Assembly: GCA_944320305.1 (NCBI GenBank)
Contig: CALUGW010000001.1
Span: 164,219 to 228,218 of the forward strand
Direction of reading: 5' to 3'
Source of the DNA: an uncultured Prevotella sp.
Lineage (GTDB): Bacteria > Bacteroidota > Bacteroidia > Bacteroidales > Bacteroidaceae
DNA: 64,000 bases
The translations under genes were made by a program, and so were the position numbers. Positions 58,327 to 64,000 of this stretch are shown in pieces; the stretch's first letter is position 1; every line of letters begins with the position of its first letter. The notes under the pieces are model-generated. The model saw only the letters and a program-made list of their open reading frames with translations. It ran no database searches and was not told where the DNA came from.

Positions 58327-60213
58327 CTATTTTCTTTTCATCTGCTCACGCTGGCGCTGTATCTCTTGTGCCTGCTTCTGCATTTCTTCGAGCCTTGCGG
58401 CCAGGCCGCTGGCCTTCTTTGGGTTCTTCTGGTTTTCCTTATATCTGGCCTCCAGAATGGCAAGCAGCTTCTCGTCATTGGTGGTCTTGCGCAAAACCCA
58501 CATTATTGCGGCGCTGAAGAAAAGCGAGATGAAGTAATAGAAATTGAGTCCGGCAGAGTAGTCGTTGAAGATGAAGAAGAACATCACGGGCATGAGATAC
58601 ATCATCCACTGCATCATCTTCATCTGCTCGGCCTGCTGACCCACCAGCTGGTCTCTCTGCTGGCGCATGCTCATTATGGAATAAAGCACGTTGGCAACGC
58701 AGAACAATATGCACGTGAGGCTCAGGTGGTCGCCGATGAGCCAGATGTTTCTGTTCCATTCAATAATGGGGTCATAGGTTGACAGGTCGCTGATCCACAG
58801 GAAACTTTCGCCGCGCAGCTGTATGGCGTTTGGCACAAAGTTGAACATGGCGATCCAGATAGGCATCTGTATGAGCACGGGCAAGCATCCGCTGAGCGGG
58901 CTGACGCCGTATTTTGCATACATGGCCATCATCGCCTGTTGCTTCATCATCTGGTCTTCTGGCTTGTCATACTGCTTTGTGGCCTCTTCGAGCTTCGGTC
59001 TCAGCACCCGCATCTTGGCAGAGCTCATGTAGCTCTTTTTCACAAGCGGGTATGTTATGACTTTGAGCAGCAGCGTGATGAGGATGAGGACGACGCCCAT
59101 GTTGAATCCGAGTCCTGTCAGCCAGTCGAACACATAGAGCGTGAACCAGCGGTTGATGATGCGGAACAGAGGCCATCCGAGGTAAACAAGCTTTTGCAGG
59201 TCAAGCTCTTTGCCGCTTGTGCTCTCTTCCTCAACACTCTGCAACAGTCTGAAGTCATTGGGGCCTATGAACATTTCCAGTTCGGTGGGCTTTGCTCCGG
59301 TTGGGTCGAAGAAAGTCTTCAGCTTTGCCTCATATTGTTTGAGGTATCCGCTGCCTTTCTCCTGTGGCACGCTCGTCATCAGGGAATTTGCGGCAAAGTC
59401 GTCTTTTGAAATCAGCACTGCGCTGAAGAACTGGTTCTTGAAGGCCACCCAGTCAAGCTTCTCTTCAATCTTCTCGTCTTCTTCGGCCGATGTCTCGCTC
59501 AGATAGTCGGTGCCTCCGTTTTTCTCCTTATATGTTAGTGTTGCGTAACGGTTTTCAAAGGTGAAGCCCTTTTCCTGCTGACGGCACAAATCTGTCCACT
59601 CAATGTCCATCTCGTTGTAGTTCGGCGCGAACATCCCGCTTAGCCCTTTGGCCTGAACGGACATTTTGAGAAGGTAGTCCTTGCCAAGTGTGTAGTTGAG
59701 TACCAGTGCTCCGCCATTGGCGGCCTGTGCTGTCATTGTGACAGTGCTGTCTGTTATGTTTGACGGAGTGAAATACAAGTCGGCGGTGATGATGTTGTCT
59801 TCCTTGCCGGCCAGCATGAAGTTGAGGTTTTGCTCCTTTGTATCAAACAGTGTAACGTCAGAAGCTCCGTTGCGGTCTTTGAAATCAAGTATTTTGGCTT
59901 TTCTGACTACACCGCCTTTTGTGTTGAGCGTGAGTTCAACTTTATTGTTTTTCAGCACTATCTGCCGGTTGACTCCTGAAAGTGCCGCATGAAACATTGC
60001 AGTCGTGTCGCCCATCGCAGAAGCTGCGGCTTGGGCCTTTCTGGCGGCTTCGGCAGCTTTCTGTTCCTGTTCAACCCTTTGCTTCATCACGTTGGCAATA
60101 GAGTCTTGCCGTTGCATTTCCGCAAGCTGCTCTTCCGATGGTTGCACATACCAGGAGTAGCCGACCAACAGCAGGGCAATAAGAATGAACCCTATGGTTG
60201 TGTTCTTGTTCAT
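58327..60213 (-). CDS. yidC: Membrane protein insertase YidC
   Basis: An inner-membrane insertase of 628 residues that folds and inserts membrane proteins alone or with SecYEG. It begins MNKNTTIGFILIALLLVGYSWY (first helix), followed by a large periplasmic P1 domain as in Gram-negative YidC. The conserved membrane core has LVKKSYMSSAKMRVLRPKLEE and GCLPVLIQMPIWIAMFNFVPNAI, which contain the substrate groove. The C-terminal tail is basic. It lies 36 bases downstream of pyrG on the same strand, so the two are co-transcribed. Confidence 0.96.
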   Translation of the reverse strand: MNKNTTIGFILIALLLVGYSWYVQPSEEQLAEMQRQDSIANVMKQRVEQEQKAAEAARKAQAAASAMGDTTAMFHAALSGVNRQIVLKNNKVELTLNTKGGVVRKAKILDFKDRNGASDVTLFDTKEQNLNFMLAGKEDNIITADLYFTPSNITDSTVTMTAQAANGGALVLNYTLGKDYLLKMSVQAKGLSGMFAPNYNEMDIEWTDLCRQQEKGFTFENRYATLTYKEKNGGTDYLSETSAEEDEKIEEKLDWVAFKNQFFSAVLISKDDFAANSLMTSVPQEKGSGYLKQYEAKLKTFFDPTGAKPTELEMFIGPNDFRLLQSVEEESTSGKELDLQKLVYLGWPLFRIINRWFTLYVFDWLTGLGFNMGVVLILITLLLKVITYPLVKKSYMSSAKMRVLRPKLEEATKQYDKPEDQMMKQQAMMAMYAKYGVSPLSGCLPVLIQMPIWIAMFNFVPNAIQLRGESFLWISDLSTYDPIIEWNRNIWLIGDHLSLTCILFCVANVLYSIMSMRQQRDQLVGQQAEQMKMMQWMMYLMPVMFFFIFNDYSAGLNFYYFISLFFSAAIMWVLRKTTNDEKLLAILEARYKENQKNPKKASGLAARLEEMQKQAQEIQRQREQMKRK

Positions 60214-60249
60214 AACGTTCTTTTTGCTTGTCTTGTTTGCTTTTGGCTG

Positions 60250-61869
<1,620 letters not shown>

Positions 61870-61933
61870 TTAAAGATTTATAATGCCTAAAATTATTGAA
61901 CAAATTAAATACGTAACCGTCTTAACCAATGTG

Positions 61934-61962
61934 CAAAATTAGGAAAAAAAATGAATATGGCA
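61934..61962 (-). promoter_or_regulatory. Promoter of the pyrG-yidC operon
   Basis: On the minus strand TTG (61962-61960) and TAATTTTG (61941-61934) are 18 bases apart. This leaves a leader of about 70 bases before the GTG start. Confidence 0.6.
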
Positions 61963-62045
61963 AAAAAACGTCTTATAATTAACTCAGAGACTTGCATCTT
62001 TGAGCTTTTTTCAGTGGATGGGCCTCGTTTTTCATTTTAAATGCC

Positions 62046-62053
62046 TACCTTTG
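62046..62053 (+). promoter_or_regulatory. -7 promoter element of the DUF3078 gene
   Basis: TACCTTTG ends 12 bases before the ATG at 62066, so the leader would be very short if that start is used. Confidence 0.5.
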
Positions 62054-62065
62054 CATTTGTAGTTT

Positions 62066-63418
62066 ATGCAGAATTGGATGACAAGAAAGTTCACAATATT
62101 AAATTGGTTTCGCAATGCGAGAGGAACGGTTGTGTTGTTGCTCGTTCTGTGCGCCTTTGTGCTTGATGCGTCGGCTCAGCGCCGTGCGGGGCTCAGACAT
62201 TTTCGAGCAGACACATCTGCTGTCGTCCGGGCTTACACAGACTCTTTGGACACATATATTATAAAAAAGGATTCAATGGCGTTTCGTCGGGATTCGGCAG
62301 AAGACGTGAATCTTGACGCCAGGCTTTGCCGCTTGTTTTTGCCTCTCACGTTTTATCATTCTGTAGCGCCGGTTGCGTTTGGAGCTGATTCGATATCTGT
62401 CGGTGGGGATTCTCTTGCTCTTGTTGCAGACAGAGTGCTACTTGCGATTTATTCTAAGCGTCCGGATTTAATTGTCTGCACGGATGAAATCCTGAAGCAG
62501 TCCGGATCCATTCGCAATGATATTCTTGACGAGCCGTTGCGGCAGGAACTGGATTTGGTTGATCGCGTCGCTCCCGTTCCGGATGTCGCTCTGTTGGCCC
62601 CGACAGAGGTGATGCTCAAAAAACCGAATTTCTGGACATTCGGTGGTGATGCGTATCTACAGCTCTTGCAGAATTATGTGTCAGACAATTGGTACAAAGG
62701 TGGCGAAAGCAATTATTCGATGGTGGGCAATCTGACCTTGACAGCCAATTACGACAACAAAAGCAGGGTGAAGTTTGAAAACAAGCTTGAGATGAAGTTG
62801 GGGTTTCAGACATCGCGCGACGACACAATACATAAGTTCAAGACAAATAATGATTTGGTCCGTTATACCGGCAAACTCGGGCTGCAGGCAAAAAACCGAT
62901 GGTATTATACAATCCAGCTTCTTGCATACACCCAGTTCACTCGTGGCTTGAAGAGTAATGACGAAAACACCTATTCCGATTTTATGTCTCCTTTCAATCT
63001 TAATGTCGGTCTTGGTATGGATTACAAGCTTGATACAGAGAATAAGCGGTTGAGCGGAAGTGTCAATCTTTCGCCGATTGCATTCAGTTTTGTTTATGTT
63101 GACAGAAAGAGTTTGGCAGGCAATTACGGCGTTGTTGGCGACCATCACACGCATGAAGATTTTGGTTCGCAGGTGACGGTCGACCTTACATGGAATATTA
63201 CAGACCAGATAAAATGGAAATCACGCTTCTATGGCTACACAACTTATGAGCGTGTGCAGATGGAATGGGAAAATACCATAACATTGAACATCAGCAAGTA
63301 TATCAGCACAAATATATTTATTTATCCGCGTTTTGACGATGCCGGAAATTTTGATGAGGACTTAGGTTATTGGCAGTTCAAAGAGTATTGTTCTCTGGGA
63401 TTCTCGTATGACTTTTAG
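62066..63418 (+). CDS. DUF3078 family outer-membrane beta-barrel protein
   Basis: A 450-residue protein with a signal peptide (basic FRNARG, hydrophobic TVVLLLVLCAFVLDASA). After residue 180 it alternates polar and hydrophobic residues in the beta-strand pattern of an outer-membrane barrel (FGGDAYLQLLQNYVSDNWYKGGESNYSMVGNLTLTANYD). It ends with an aromatic residue (SLGFSYDF), as barrels do. DUF3078 proteins occur across Bacteroidetes with unknown role. An alternative ATG at 62078 (MTRKFTILNWF) gives a more usual signal peptide and a longer leader. Monocistronic, followed by array D. Confidence 0.87.
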   Translation: MQNWMTRKFTILNWFRNARGTVVLLLVLCAFVLDASAQRRAGLRHFRADTSAVVRAYTDSLDTYIIKKDSMAFRRDSAEDVNLDARLCRLFLPLTFYHSVAPVAFGADSISVGGDSLALVADRVLLAIYSKRPDLIVCTDEILKQSGSIRNDILDEPLRQELDLVDRVAPVPDVALLAPTEVMLKKPNFWTFGGDAYLQLLQNYVSDNWYKGGESNYSMVGNLTLTANYDNKSRVKFENKLEMKLGFQTSRDDTIHKFKTNNDLVRYTGKLGLQAKNRWYYTIQLLAYTQFTRGLKSNDENTYSDFMSPFNLNVGLGMDYKLDTENKRLSGSVNLSPIAFSFVYVDRKSLAGNYGVVGDHHTHEDFGSQVTVDLTWNITDQIKWKSRFYGYTTYERVQMEWENTITLNISKYISTNIFIYPRFDDAGNFDEDLGYWQFKEYCSLGFSYDF

Positions 63419-63524
63419 TTTATATCCGCAAGCGGTTTATACGTCTTGCCACTGCTGTGGCCGTGTGTCACCGTTAACATTTTTATGTTAAAAGAAAACG
63501 GCAATAAAGCTCTTTGCTAATTGC

Positions 63525-63685
63525 TTGATGTTCAGTGTGTTGCAAGACGTGCCATTTTGGTCTCCAAAACAGCCCGTTTCGGCTCCTGAAACAGGCCATA
63601 TCGCAGCCTGAAACAGCCCATTTTGCGTAGCAATATGGTGTCTGTGTTAAAATGGGTGGGCTGGGGCTGGTTTTTAGTTGCGTAT
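63525..63685 (+). repeat. 22-bp-period dyad array D, with flanks
   Basis: Units in exact register at 63540-63561, 63562-63583, 63584-63605, 63606-63627 and 63628-63649. The left flank TTGAT then CAGTGTGTTGCAA is at 63525-63545. The right flank TTTTTAGTTGCGTAT is at 63671-63685. Both flanks match array A or B exactly or almost so. No gene is supported between 63419 and 64000. A 14-base palindrome (TGCCTATATAGGCA) lies at 63742-63755. Confidence 0.88.
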
Positions 63686-63910
63686 TTGCAAGTATTGGCG
63701 GAAAATGGATGCTCAAATTAATTTATGACGTTTTGCGTTTATGCCTATATAGGCAATCAGCCAATGCGCTGTCGCGATGAGTCGTGCTTGTGCTCATCTG
63801 GCGGTGTTTGTCGTGCCTTAATATATTAATGTGTGCGCCCACAGGGTGCCGTATTTTCGCTCCTGTTCTGTTAAAGACAATTAAAAACCGAAACTTTTTT
63901 GTCTGAAAGT

Positions 63911-63941
63911 TTGTTTTGTGCGTTGTAAGTTCGTACCTTTG
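63911..63941 (+). promoter_or_regulatory. Strong promoter, probably for an rRNA operon
   Basis: TTG at 63911-63913 and TACCTTTG at 63934-63941 are separated by exactly 20 bases. The sequence that follows ends ATCTTTGACAGAC at the window edge, which resembles the leader upstream of 16S rRNA in Bacteroidales. Confidence 0.7.
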
Positions 63942-64000
63942 CATCCGCTTTCGGGAAGCAATCCGGGAGCAGGCAAAACGAAGAGAGATCTTTGACAGAC
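63942..64000 (+). other. Probable start of an rRNA operon leader
   Basis: The stretch after the promoter has no coding frame and ends GAGAGATCTTTGACAGAC. In my recollection, Bacteroidales rRNA leaders contain an ATCTTTGACA-type box. The window ends before any rRNA sequence, so this is inference. Confidence 0.4.

Overview
The window reads as ordinary chromosome of a Bacteroidales bacterium, most likely Muribaculaceae or a close relative. The signs are promoters of the TTG-N19/20-TAnnTTTG type, a short primary sigma factor of about 287 residues, a NuoCD fusion with no NuoEFG, BspA-like leucine-rich repeat proteins with a type IX secretion-like C-terminus, a DUF5715 and a DUF3078 protein, and a pyrophosphate-driven ion pump. 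I see no phage, transposase, integrase or CRISPR array. The family-level placement is inference.

Layout. 1-3.2 kb: tail of an unknown gene, recR, a small membrane protein, a glycosyltransferase, a GNAT acetyltransferase, then two identical tRNA-Asp genes. 3.4-7.3 kb: unknown protein, YgiQ-type radical SAM protein, PP2C-like protein, DUF5715 protein. 7.4-10.5 kb (minus): membrane pyrophosphatase and an acidic unknown protein. 11.2-14.1 kb: rarA, a D-2-hydroxyacid dehydrogenase, a TRIC/UPF0126 protein. 14.4-19.5 kb (minus): gyrA followed by two paralogous TPR proteins. 19.9-22.9 kb (minus): the primary sigma factor followed by a secreted protein, an HPr-kinase-like P-loop protein, an S24/S26 peptidase and a PqqD-like protein, which together look like an orphan peptide-modification cassette. 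23.1-26.1 kb (minus): glyA and pyrBI. 26.3-31.1 kb: PBP1A and htpG, the latter behind a canonical sigma-54 promoter. 31.3-43.0 kb (minus): comEC and the ten-gene nuoA-B-CD-H-I-J-K-L-M-N operon. 43.2-46.8 kb: a decayed BspA-like gene, a BadF-type sugar kinase, a repeat-rich gap and a small lipoprotein. 47.1-51.4 kb: trmD, a patatin-like lipase, aminopeptidase P and a secreted C1 peptidase. 51.6-54.4 kb: a small HTH protein, a small acidic protein, a frameshifted BspA-like gene and a HEPN-like protein. 54.5-61.9 kb (minus): MFS transporter, S9 peptidase, and pyrG-yidC. 62-64 kb: a DUF3078 protein, then a strong promoter and what looks like the start of an rRNA leader.

The most interesting feature is a family of four intergenic arrays at about 10.87, 28.71, 45.99 and 63.54 kb. 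Each has five or six degenerate units with an exact 22-bp period. Each unit is an imperfect dyad (consensus GCRAAAMRGGCCRTWTTGC). Three of the four share a left flank (CAGTGTGTTGCAA or a close variant), all four share a right flank (TTTTTAGTTGCGTAT or a degenerate form), and all have the same orientation. They lie 17.3-17.8 kb apart. They look like iteron-like protein-binding arrays or structured RNA rather than genes, and their near-regular spacing deserves a genome-wide check. A second candidate system is the sigma factor-linked HprK/S26/PqqD cassette.
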